A stretch of DNA of 64,000 bases from Saprospiraceae bacterium (lineage in GTDB: Bacteria; Bacteroidota; Bacteroidia; Chitinophagales; Saprospiraceae): contig JAHDHW010000002.1 of NCBI GenBank assembly GCA_020631105.1, forward strand, positions 80,012-144,011, given 5' to 3'. Below the pieces are notes generated by a model. It was not told the DNA's origin, searched no databases, and saw nothing but the letters and a program-made list of their open reading frames with translations. Of the stretch, positions 8,280 through 16,333 are shown in pieces (position 1 is the stretch's first letter; each line of letters starts with the position of its first letter). The position numbers and the translations under genes are program-made.

Positions 8280-9485
8280 TTAGGATTCGCTGATCGCTGC
8301 GCTGCGAGAAATCTGTCGCACGAAATATTCCTCCAGTTTTCCCTCTTTTATCCAGTCTCTAATTAAGAAAAACAAAAAGCCTTTCAGGATTAATGCAATG
8401 CCAATAATATAGGCTTCATAGGCCGGACCGCTTTTAGCCGTACTGAAGAATAATACATAAGCGATCTGAATGATGGCATAACTATAAAGCGGAAGTAAAA
8501 CGAGCCGATTTACCCGTAAGTAATGGCTCTCCAAACGACCAAAGAAATAAAGCATCACGATTACGTTACTATATCCTAAAAGATAAGTTCCCATCCCGTC
8601 AATTACACCTAAGTTATAATATCTATCCAAAATAGATAACATCGAACTGATGCACAATCCAATAGTAAAGACAATTAAGTACCGATAAAATTGCTTGAGT
8701 GATTTTTCAGAACTCGCCCTTGGTACACTTTCGACATCCATTACCGAAAATAAATAAGCGAAGCAGATGGAACTGAGAATCGTTAGTATATCAGAGAAGG
8801 ATTGGGCGTAAGGATTCGCGTTAATGCCAACTCCGTAGATCAACCAAAACCAACCATATAAAATTGTAAAACTCAACCAGAGGTATTTCCAACCGGAAAA
8901 AAACTGACTGAGTACCTGCCGGGCTTCCACATTTGTGGTTCCGGGACTAGCCACTTTATCCCTTCCTCCAAAATCAGAAAACCGGGTCATCAAATAGAAT
9001 AATAAAACTACGATCGCTTGAATAGCGGATGCTATAAGTTGACCATCTTCGGAGTGCTCTGAGGTGAGGTCTGCGGGAGGAAGTCCAGTTATCAGGGGCA
9101 ATAACCAGGTTATAATAAGAAGAAAACCTGAGAAGATTAAAACCTTATGGAAAGGATTAAAACGGAATAGCTGTTGCCAGTTGGATACCCGAAGTTTTTG
9201 TTGATTGTCCTGTAAGAATGCTCTATAGCTTTTATATCCCAGACTACCCGCAATTGCTTCAAGTTTGCTAGTCGACGGATTGTTTTTCCCTTGAAACCAA
9301 TTCTGAAGACTTTTATTCAAACTTTCTCGAGAAGAAGAGAAATTAGGGTCATGTTGAATCAGAAAAGAACTCAATTGCTGTAAGTCATAATTCTCCAGAT
9401 GCTGATAGTCTTTTGTGTCCAATACCTTGGAGCACAAAGATTTGAATAGTAAATCAAGTTCAGCAGTCCGTTGAGGAAGCGACAT
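8280..9485 (-). CDS. Polytopic membrane protein with N-terminal HTH-like domain
   Basis: 401 residues, family not recognised. Residues 1-100 are soluble and helical; the segment SLNKSLQNWFQGKNNPSTSK followed by LEAIAGSLGYKSYRAFLQ resembles a helix-turn-helix or Cro-like fold. About eight membrane segments follow between residues 112 and 380. The C-terminus is short, charged and probably cytoplasmic. Either this is a membrane-bound regulator that senses through its membrane part, or the N-domain is a protein-interaction module. It is monocistronic and divergent from the POT transporters 271 bp away, which it might control; that last point is speculation. Confidence 0.6.
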   Translation of the reverse strand: MSLPQRTAELDLLFKSLCSKVLDTKDYQHLENYDLQQLSSFLIQHDPNFSSSRESLNKSLQNWFQGKNNPSTSKLEAIAGSLGYKSYRAFLQDNQQKLRVSNWQQLFRFNPFHKVLIFSGFLLIITWLLPLITGLPPADLTSEHSEDGQLIASAIQAIVVLLFYLMTRFSDFGGRDKVASPGTTNVEARQVLSQFFSGWKYLWLSFTILYGWFWLIYGVGINANPYAQSFSDILTILSSICFAYLFSVMDVESVPRASSEKSLKQFYRYLIVFTIGLCISSMLSILDRYYNLGVIDGMGTYLLGYSNVIVMLYFFGRLESHYLRVNRLVLLPLYSYAIIQIAYVLFFSTAKSGPAYEAYIIGIALILKGFLFFLIRDWIKEGKLEEYFVRQISRSAAISES

Positions 9486-9756
9486 AATGGTCAGTTAGCG
9501 TACTTTTCTAAGTTTTTCTAAGCTTAAAATAAGCCTCTTTGGCCTAAAGCTAATACTTTTTTAACGGCAGAAACCCTTGTATAGTAAGCATTGGAAGCAT
9601 TTTAAAAGAAAACGGAGGGTGTATTCTTGCTTTTCCAGCCTTTTCCGGCCTAATTCACAAAATTAAAGGGTAGAGTAGTCCTGATCTTTTAGTTAAATGG
9701 GCTATTTTTAACAGATACGAAAAACATACTTTAATTCAAGTTAATAAAACCATTGT

Positions 9757-11343
9757 ATGAGTACGAAAACATTAGATAGCACGCTAAGGAATCAGCCACA
9801 GTTTTTTGGCCACCCGATTGGGCTTTTTATTCTATTCTTAACAGAAATGTGGGAGCGTTTCTCTTATTATGGAATGCGGGCAATATTAGTTTTATACCTG
9901 GTCGCTGAGACAGGTTCTGATAACCCTGGATTGGGTTGGGCAAATGATAGTGCCATTGCATTGTATGGTTGGTATACGATGTTTGTTTACGTTGCATCTA
10001 TTCCGGGGGGGATTATAGCGGATAAGCTGTTAGGACAGAGGAAATCGGTATTTGTAGGAGGAATGCTTCTGGTAGCAGGACACAGTGTGCTTGCCATCGA
10101 ACAAATGTGGGCCTTTTACGCAGGATTAGTGTTAATTGTGATGGGAGTAGGGATGCTAAAGCCAAATATCTCAACAATGGTAGGAGGGCTTTACCCTAAG
10201 AATGAGCAAAATAAGAGAGATATGGGATTCTATATTTTTTACATGGGGATTAACCTTGGAGCTGCGGCTGCGGCTTTAGCGGTTGGGTATGTAGGTGAAA
10301 ATATAGGATGGCACTGGGGGTTTGGAATGGCTGGAGTCGGAATGGCTTTAGGGCAATTAACGTACTGGTACGGTCAAAAATACTTAAGCCATGTTGGTAA
10401 CTTGGTAGTAGATGACAGACCAGACGAAGAGAAAGGAGATAGTGGAAATTTAATATCTGCTATCTTTAGTCATACGAATTCAATTATTGGCTTCGCCCTA
10501 TTCGTTGTTTCGGGTCTTGCTTTATGGTTTACAACCGGAGCCTGGGACTATGGTTTGTTGATTATTGGATTGGCCTTCGCTGTTGGTGTTGGTATTGTGG
10601 TGTATAATGATGGAAATAAAGTAGAAAAGGATAGAATCCTGGTTACTTATCTCTCGTTTTTGATAATCATTATTTTTTGGGGAGCATTCGAGCAAGCCGG
10701 AGGATTATTAAATGTTTATGCAGCACAAAAAACAGATCTTTCTCTGGGCAGTTTTGAAGTTCCTGCAAGCTGGTTCCAATCTGTAAACGCCATATTCATT
10801 TTGATTTTTGCAACTATAGTTGGTAGTTTTTGGGTGTGGTGGAAGAATCGTAAAAAAGAATCTTCTTCATTATTCAAAATGGCGATTGGAGTAATCATCA
10901 TGGGATGGGGCTTTTTCTTTATGTCTATTGCTAGTTCAGAAGTAGTAGCTAATGATGCTGGAGAAATCCTTCAAAAATCAGGAATGCAATGGTTAGTATT
11001 AGCTTATCTTTTTCATACTTTGGGTGAGTTATGCGCTTCCCCTGTAGCTTTATCTTTTATTACGAAGCTTGCTCCGGAACGATGGATGGCTTTTATGATG
11101 GGAGCATATTTTGCGGCTACTGGCCTTGGGAATAAGGTCGCCGGACTACTCGGAGAATCTGCATCATCTCTGGGAGAATATACCATCTTTACAGGCATCG
11201 CTATATTCTGTACTATTTTCGGTGTCCTTGTAATTTTAATTTTGAAACCTTTAAAAAGATTGACACACGGAGCTGAAGAAATAGAGCGAGAAGCGGATGA
11301 ATCTGAAGGCTTTGAAATGGCAGACCCAAGATTAGAAGAATAA
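9757..11343 (+). CDS. POT family proton-dependent oligopeptide transporter (first of two)
   Basis: 528 residues with 12-14 membrane segments (major facilitator fold). POT/PTR2 family proteins import di- and tripeptides with protons. The diagnostic ExxERFxYYG motif is EMWERFSYYG (30-39), which binds protons and peptide; GGIIADKLLGQRK and FYIFYMGINLGAA are the other signatures. The C-terminal tail is acidic. A paralogue follows after a 49-bp gap, so the two are probably one operon. Confidence 0.93.
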   Translation: MSTKTLDSTLRNQPQFFGHPIGLFILFLTEMWERFSYYGMRAILVLYLVAETGSDNPGLGWANDSAIALYGWYTMFVYVASIPGGIIADKLLGQRKSVFVGGMLLVAGHSVLAIEQMWAFYAGLVLIVMGVGMLKPNISTMVGGLYPKNEQNKRDMGFYIFYMGINLGAAAAALAVGYVGENIGWHWGFGMAGVGMALGQLTYWYGQKYLSHVGNLVVDDRPDEEKGDSGNLISAIFSHTNSIIGFALFVVSGLALWFTTGAWDYGLLIIGLAFAVGVGIVVYNDGNKVEKDRILVTYLSFLIIIIFWGAFEQAGGLLNVYAAQKTDLSLGSFEVPASWFQSVNAIFILIFATIVGSFWVWWKNRKKESSSLFKMAIGVIIMGWGFFFMSIASSEVVANDAGEILQKSGMQWLVLAYLFHTLGELCASPVALSFITKLAPERWMAFMMGAYFAATGLGNKVAGLLGESASSLGEYTIFTGIAIFCTIFGVLVILILKPLKRLTHGAEEIEREADESEGFEMADPRLEE

Positions 11344-11392
11344 TTTTATACAAAACGAATCAACCATATTTTAAAATCAAATTAGAAGGTTA

Positions 11393-13165
11393 ATGGACAC
11401 GAGAAATGATTTTTTTTCTGATAAGAATAAGGTGCTAGGGCACCCTTCAGGATTATTTGTACTGTTTTTTACAGAGATGTGGGAGCGGTTTTCCTATTAT
11501 GGAATGCGCGCAATATTGGTGATATTCCTGACGGCGGTAGTTACAGACCCCAATAATCCAGGATGGGGTTGGGATACCTCAGCAGCTCTTTCTTTACTCG
11601 GAACCTATGCATTATTTGTATATCTGACACCTATTGTCGGAGGATATCTCGCAGATAAAATTATCGGATATCGGATGGCCGTGGTCATAGGTGCACTGTT
11701 AATGACACTTGGACATGCTTCGATGGCAATTGAAACGCCTTTATTCCTTTATATAGGTATCACATTGCTGATCTTTGGAAACGGTTTTTTCAAGCCAAAT
11801 ATGACTTCCATTATATCGAAAATGTACGAAGGGAGAGATGAAAAGAAGGATGGAGCATATAATATTTTCTACATGGGAGTAAACGCAGGAGCGTTTTTAG
11901 GAATTATGCTTTGTGGATGGGTAGGAGAGAAGGTCGGATGGTCTTACGGTTTTGGACTAGCAGGAATTTTTATGTTTTTGGGCATGCTTCAATTCTATTT
12001 TGCTCAACCTCTATTTGGTGAAATTGGCGATAAACCAAATCCGAGTGAAGATGATGCTGTCGCAGATAAAATTGTTGATGCTACTGCCGGGGAGTCAGTG
12101 AAGTTGAATCCATTTTTACCAGTAGATTATGCTTTGACAGGGGTTTTTATAGTTTCAGCATTGATTTTCATTTTTAATGACCCGCTAAGTAAAATTGGAG
12201 GAATTAACACCCTGAATTTTTCTGTTTTTGGGATGACTGATTCTTTGTTTTTCGCACTCTTGGCCGCAATATCATTTATACTGTTGTTGGTTATCAGAAT
12301 ACCCCGATATACTCGGATTGAGCGAGATAGAATGATTGCTTTTACAATATTCTGTTTGTTTACGGTATTCTTCTGGGCGGCCTTCGAGCAGGCTGCAGGA
12401 TCAATGCCAATCTACATTCGAGATTTTACAGATAGAGTATTAGAAGGAGGAGCCGCTACTACTTTCAAGATAGTAGACTTACTGGTTACAGTAGTACCTC
12501 TAATCGTTATTACTTATGTACTCTCTATGTTATTCAAAAATACTTATGCTAAGATTGGCTTGTCTAATATTATTTTAGGATTTAGCTTTCTTATTGTATG
12601 GGCGATAGTTGCCTATAAATTATACATAGAGTTTCAATCCTCAGAATCGGAAGTACCAATTACTTGGTTTGCAATTTTGAATTCATTATTCATCATTATT
12701 TTTGCACCGCTGTTTACGAAATGGTGGGATAGTAGATACAATCCGCCAGCATCGGTGAAATACTTTTTAGGCTTATTCCTATTAGGACTTGGGTTTGCAT
12801 TTTTAGCATTCGGAGCATGGAGCGTTCCAGCAGGCGCAGAGACTGCCGCCCTAAGTATGGCCTGGATTGTTTTTGCCTATCTTTTCCATACGCTCGGTGA
12901 GTTATGCTTATCTCCAATGGGACTTTCTTATTTAAGTAAGTTAATACCTGCAAGAATGATTGCCTTTATGTTTGGTGTATACTATTTAGCAATTGCGATT
13001 GGAAACAAGCTAGCACACTATATAGGTGGGGATATAGAGAAAATTACACAAGAATATAGTCTTTCTGGCTTCTTCCTGATTTTTACTATAATTCCTATTG
13101 CAATAGGTGTCGTTTCATTAGTGCTGCATCCATTGCTAAAACGATTAATGCACGGCGTCCGATAA
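11393..13165 (+). CDS. POT family proton-dependent oligopeptide transporter (second of two)
   Basis: 590-residue paralogue of the preceding transporter, with the same EMWERFSYYG motif (28-37), GGYLADKIIGYRMA and YNIFYMGVNAGAFLG. It is about 60 residues longer, mainly in the central loops and extra helices between about 215 and 460, so peptide preference may differ. AGAAGGTTA lies just before the ATG, one of the few ribosome-binding-like stretches in the window. The unit ends in a strong hairpin at 13186-13228. Confidence 0.93.
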   Translation: MDTRNDFFSDKNKVLGHPSGLFVLFFTEMWERFSYYGMRAILVIFLTAVVTDPNNPGWGWDTSAALSLLGTYALFVYLTPIVGGYLADKIIGYRMAVVIGALLMTLGHASMAIETPLFLYIGITLLIFGNGFFKPNMTSIISKMYEGRDEKKDGAYNIFYMGVNAGAFLGIMLCGWVGEKVGWSYGFGLAGIFMFLGMLQFYFAQPLFGEIGDKPNPSEDDAVADKIVDATAGESVKLNPFLPVDYALTGVFIVSALIFIFNDPLSKIGGINTLNFSVFGMTDSLFFALLAAISFILLLVIRIPRYTRIERDRMIAFTIFCLFTVFFWAAFEQAAGSMPIYIRDFTDRVLEGGAATTFKIVDLLVTVVPLIVITYVLSMLFKNTYAKIGLSNIILGFSFLIVWAIVAYKLYIEFQSSESEVPITWFAILNSLFIIIFAPLFTKWWDSRYNPPASVKYFLGLFLLGLGFAFLAFGAWSVPAGAETAALSMAWIVFAYLFHTLGELCLSPMGLSYLSKLIPARMIAFMFGVYYLAIAIGNKLAHYIGGDIEKITQEYSLSGFFLIFTIIPIAIGVVSLVLHPLLKRLMHGVR

Positions 13166-13185
13166 CAAAACGATCGTCATATAAT

Positions 13186-13228
13186 ATTTCAGAAGGAACG
13201 CATTGGAATGATGTGTTCCTTCTGAAAT
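13186..13228 (+). terminator. 18-bp hairpin ending the POT transporter operon
   Basis: Arms 13186-13203 and 13211-13228 pair fully with one G-U pair around a 7-nt loop, 21 bp after the second transporter stop. Confidence 0.7.
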
Positions 13229-13332
13229 TATATTTGGAGGAAAATATAATTGCTACTTTTATCTTAATTTTACGTCATAAGTACAGCAAAAATGCTTTAA
13301 AAACGTTATCAATAAAAAATAAAGAAATAATC

Positions 13333-13683
13333 ATGAAAAAACTATTTACAGTATTATCAGTGCTTTTTGTATTTGCACTCGTACCTCAATTCGCTCAGGC
13401 TCAAACTGATGTAAAACCTGCTAAAAAGGAAACGGTTAAAAAGGCTGAGAAAGTTACGAAAACGAAAAGAATGGAAAAATCGGAGACCACAAAAGTGAAA
13501 AAGTCTACCAAAAAAAATCAGGGGCAGCCGATTAAAAAAGAAGCTAAGCAAGAGGTAAGAAAAAAGTCAACTACCAGAACTAAAATCCCGAGACCTTCAA
13601 AAGATAAGCCTGTTCAGGCAGTGGTAAAGCCAATCAATAAAAATAAGAAAGCACCTGAGCGTGTTACACGTAAAAAAGACTAA
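13333..13683 (+). CDS. Small, highly basic secreted protein
   Basis: 116 residues, family not recognised. A clear signal peptide (MKKLFTVLSVLFVFALVP, cleavage after AQA) is followed by a low-complexity tail made almost entirely of Lys, Thr, Glu, Arg, Pro and Val, for example KAEKVTKTKRMEKSETTK. Such tails are disordered and could bind acidic surface polymers or nucleic acid; no enzyme motif is present. The ATG at 13333 is chosen because it starts the signal peptide; the longer frame from 13213 begins inside the preceding terminator. A strong terminator follows at 13709. Confidence 0.6.
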   Translation: MKKLFTVLSVLFVFALVPQFAQAQTDVKPAKKETVKKAEKVTKTKRMEKSETTKVKKSTKKNQGQPIKKEAKQEVRKKSTTRTKIPRPSKDKPVQAVVKPINKNKKAPERVTRKKD

Positions 13684-13708
13684 GGGAACATTCTTTTAGA
13701 GCAAGTAA

Positions 13709-13746
13709 AAAAAAGCCCGTGTTTGATTTCAAACACGGGCTTTTTT
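13709..13746 (+). terminator. Intrinsic terminator
   Basis: A-rich left arm 13709-13726, TT loop, complementary right arm 13729-13746 ending in six T. The GC core GCCCGTGTTTGA makes this a textbook bidirectional terminator, ending the small basic protein gene. Confidence 0.9.
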
Positions 13747-13809
13747 ATGATGGCAAGCTTTTGTTGGTGCTAAATGATTTTACTTGGTCGAAAATAATTA
13801 TGACTAATT

Positions 13810-13883
13810 GGTACTACCAGTTTGATTCTGTTATCTAGAGATAGCCAATGTTTCTGTTATCAATTATTCCCACTGGTAGTACC
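13810..13883. repeat. Spaced inverted repeat between convergent genes
   Basis: GGTACTACCAGT at 13810-13821 is exactly complementary to 13872-13883, separated by 50 bp. Outer pieces TTGGTC (about 13784) and GACCAA (about 13887) also pair, giving an interrupted ~110-nt palindrome in the gap between the basic-protein gene and the foldase gene. Confidence 0.6.
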
Positions 13884-13918
13884 ATTGACCAAATACAATC
13901 ACTTTGAACCCCTTTTGT

Positions 13919-15280
13919 TTAAGGCGTTGCTTGCTTCATCCAAATTGCCAAGTTTTCATAACTTTTGAACATCGGATCAATATGAATATAAGTAGAAAGA
14001 ATTTTATCTGTAACCCATCGGTTTACATAAAGATTCGTTTTACTTTCAGTAGCTGCAGCTTTAATCTTTGAGTAATCCTGAAGTAAGTTTGCAATATGCG
14101 GATCAGTTCGGGACTTCAAGTATACAAGCCGATATCCTACTGAACCATCACGATCTTCAAATTCGATAGGATCCGTTAATTCTCCTATTTTTAGATTATC
14201 AATCGCAAAGTAAATATCCGGATCAAGGTCTCCCGTTTCAAAGATTGGTTTACCCGTGTTTGGGTTTAATAAATTACCATCATTGTTATAACTTGGGAAT
14301 TTATCATTGGAGAAATCTTTTACTGCTCTTGAAAAACTGACAGAGTCTGTCTCAACCAATATCTTTACCGAATCCAGGGTGGTCTTCGCTAACTCCAAGT
14401 CAGCGGCAGTAATCAAAGGACGTAAAAGAATATGACGCGTATGAATATTATTTCCTCGACGTTCAATCATTTGGATGACGTGAAAACCGAACTCTGTTTC
14501 GATGACTTCAGAAATAGAGTCTGGCTCAAGATTGTATGCTGCTGCTTCAAACTCTGAAACGAAAGTACCTCGACGCTGCATTCCTAAATCTCCTCCCAAA
14601 CGAGCTGTACCCTGATCATCAGAATATATCTTGGCCAATTCTGAAAAGTCTTCACCGTCATTAATTATCCGATCACGGATACCTGCTAATTTTTGACGAG
14701 TAGCTTCCCGCTGTTCTTCGTTTACAGATGGTTTGATAACTATTTCGCCGATTTCTACCTCTGAATTAAAATACGGTAAACTATCCTGCGGAATGCTATA
14801 AAAGAATTCTTTTACTTCAGATGGAGTAATATTTACATCTCCAATAATAGAGGAGCGCATTCGCTGTACTAAAAGTTGGTTTTCAAGATCGGTACGGAAA
14901 GTTTCTTTTACATCATTAATGGACTGACCGTAATATGCTTCAAACTGAGAAACATCATTATTCATATAGGTCAGGATCTGGTCAATTCGAGCTTGGAGCT
15001 GTGCCTCAACTTCATCACTTCCTACCTCAATACTATCCAGGCGAGCTTGATTTAATAGTAGTCGATCAGCCAGGAGGTTTTCAAGTATTCTGCCTTTATA
15101 ACCTTCAGGTAATACACCTTGTTGTTTTTCTAGCAGATCATATTGCTCTTCAACATCAGAAAGTAAAATAAGCTCATTGCCTACAATACCTATTACCTTG
15201 TCGATAATCGCCCGGTCATTTTGAGCAAACAAAAACAAGGGTAAAGCAAATAGACAAATGATTATAGGAATACGTTTCAT
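13919..15280 (-). CDS. SurA-like periplasmic chaperone / peptidyl-prolyl isomerase
   Basis: 453 residues from the ATG at 15280, chosen because it starts the signal peptide (MKRIPIIICLFALPLFLFAQ); an upstream Met would add seven residues. A SurA-type N-domain (about 25-165, DKVIGIVGNELILLSDVEEQ) is followed by two parvulin-type segments: about 170-265 is a standard PPIC domain (ELAKIYSDDQGTARLGGDLG, GFHVIQMIERRG), while the second (about 275-385) is divergent. It would escort unfolded barrel proteins across the periplasm. It is last in a minus-strand trio with two related genes (15349-18325). Confidence 0.88.
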   Translation of the reverse strand: MKRIPIIICLFALPLFLFAQNDRAIIDKVIGIVGNELILLSDVEEQYDLLEKQQGVLPEGYKGRILENLLADRLLLNQARLDSIEVGSDEVEAQLQARIDQILTYMNNDVSQFEAYYGQSINDVKETFRTDLENQLLVQRMRSSIIGDVNITPSEVKEFFYSIPQDSLPYFNSEVEIGEIVIKPSVNEEQREATRQKLAGIRDRIINDGEDFSELAKIYSDDQGTARLGGDLGMQRRGTFVSEFEAAAYNLEPDSISEVIETEFGFHVIQMIERRGNNIHTRHILLRPLITAADLELAKTTLDSVKILVETDSVSFSRAVKDFSNDKFPSYNNDGNLLNPNTGKPIFETGDLDPDIYFAIDNLKIGELTDPIEFEDRDGSVGYRLVYLKSRTDPHIANLLQDYSKIKAAATESKTNLYVNRWVTDKILSTYIHIDPMFKSYENLAIWMKQATP

Positions 15281-15348
15281 GTATATTATTTTTTTAAACA
15301 ACTTCTATATAAGTAGTCAGGCGGAGTACTGCCGCCGATTTAATAAAG

Positions 15349-16215
15349 TCAATTCATCACTTTTACCTGATTCTTTGATGTCGCAACTTCGTACATCTCC
15401 TCCTTCTTTTGTTCCAGTAAATTATTCTTACGCTTGTGTAGAATAACTTTACCTGCTCGATCTTCAATGTATTCAATTGGAGGGAAATCTCCGGCAGGTG
15501 TTGTATCAAGAATTTTTAAAAAATATCTGAATTCATCGTCGTCTTCCGAAAGATTCCGTTTTGATCGATAATTGTTTTCAGTTAATTCTCCGTTTGGCAA
15601 ATGAACACTTATTTCTTTTAAGTCATACCATAGACTATCATTCAAAAGGTATAAGGATGCATTTCGGTTACAATAGTCAACCAGTTTTTTGAAGTCCTCT
15701 TCTTCATCACTTTTCCACCAGGCTCTAATATCTTCCAAATCTTCTACTGGCTTTGGTAGTTTGATGAATCGGCATTGTAAAATCGGAGAACGCAGTTTGT
15801 ATTCTTCTTTGTGCTCCTCGTAATGTGCTTGTAATTCCGGTTGAGTGATCGTGGAGTCAAGGTTATTCTCGACTAATAGCTTTTCATAATTATGACGAAT
15901 CAGTGAAGCTCTGTAATCCCTAACTAATTCATCAATGTTCAAATCTTTAGGGACGTATTTTTCTGCTTCATGCATCATTACCGACTCTCGAATCCATTTT
16001 TCAATATAGGCATTAGCAATCTGAGCACTATCGGCAGCAGAAGTTCCCGGCACAATCAAATCATTCAACTCCGAAACAAATAGCGATTTATTATAGGCCT
16101 TAGCGATTAATCGGTCTTCTGTATTATTGGACTCTTCGGCACTGCAAGTGCTCATTAGCACAGCTACTAAAAGAGAGCTAAAAATCCACCACAAGGTTGT
16201 ACGTCTGTTTCGCAA
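15349..16215 (-). CDS. SurA-N-like lipoprotein without an isomerase domain
   Basis: 288 residues. The N-terminus is a positive stretch, a hydrophobic core and LMSTCSAEES, a relaxed lipobox with Cys near residue 24, so it is likely a lipoprotein. The rest is helical and charged, and resembles the chaperone part of SurA/PpiC proteins (FVSELNDLIV, AYIEKWIRESVMMHEAEK, ELQAHYEEHKEEYKL) with no recognisable parvulin domain. It starts with TTG at 16215, supported by the RNRR n-region. It sits between two foldases, 68 bp upstream of the SurA-like gene, and most likely acts with them in outer-membrane protein folding. Confidence 0.7.
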   Translation of the reverse strand: MRNRRTTLWWIFSSLLVAVLMSTCSAEESNNTEDRLIAKAYNKSLFVSELNDLIVPGTSAADSAQIANAYIEKWIRESVMMHEAEKYVPKDLNIDELVRDYRASLIRHNYEKLLVENNLDSTITQPELQAHYEEHKEEYKLRSPILQCRFIKLPKPVEDLEDIRAWWKSDEEEDFKKLVDYCNRNASLYLLNDSLWYDLKEISVHLPNGELTENNYRSKRNLSEDDDEFRYFLKILDTTPAGDFPPIEYIEDRAGKVILHKRKNNLLEQKKEEMYEVATSKNQVKVMN

Positions 16216-16252
16216 GAGTAGAATTATTTATTTTTGATCGAAATACTAAGCA

Positions 16253-16330
16253 ACAGAACTAAATTATGTATAAGCTATTTTGTTTTTTGAAAATGCTGAG
16301 AAAAACAGCCTATACATAATTTCGAACGAC
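16253..16330. repeat. Palindromic intergenic element, copy 1
   Basis: Twelve-base arms at 16261-16272 and 16311-16322 pair perfectly, extended by TGTTTTT (16281-16287) with AAAAACA (16301-16307). The left flank ACAGAACTAAATTAT matches 31391-31405 at 14 of 15 positions, so this belongs to the same small family as the element at 31391. It lies between the 663-residue foldase gene and the lipoprotein gene. Confidence 0.5.
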
Positions 16331-16333
16331 AAC

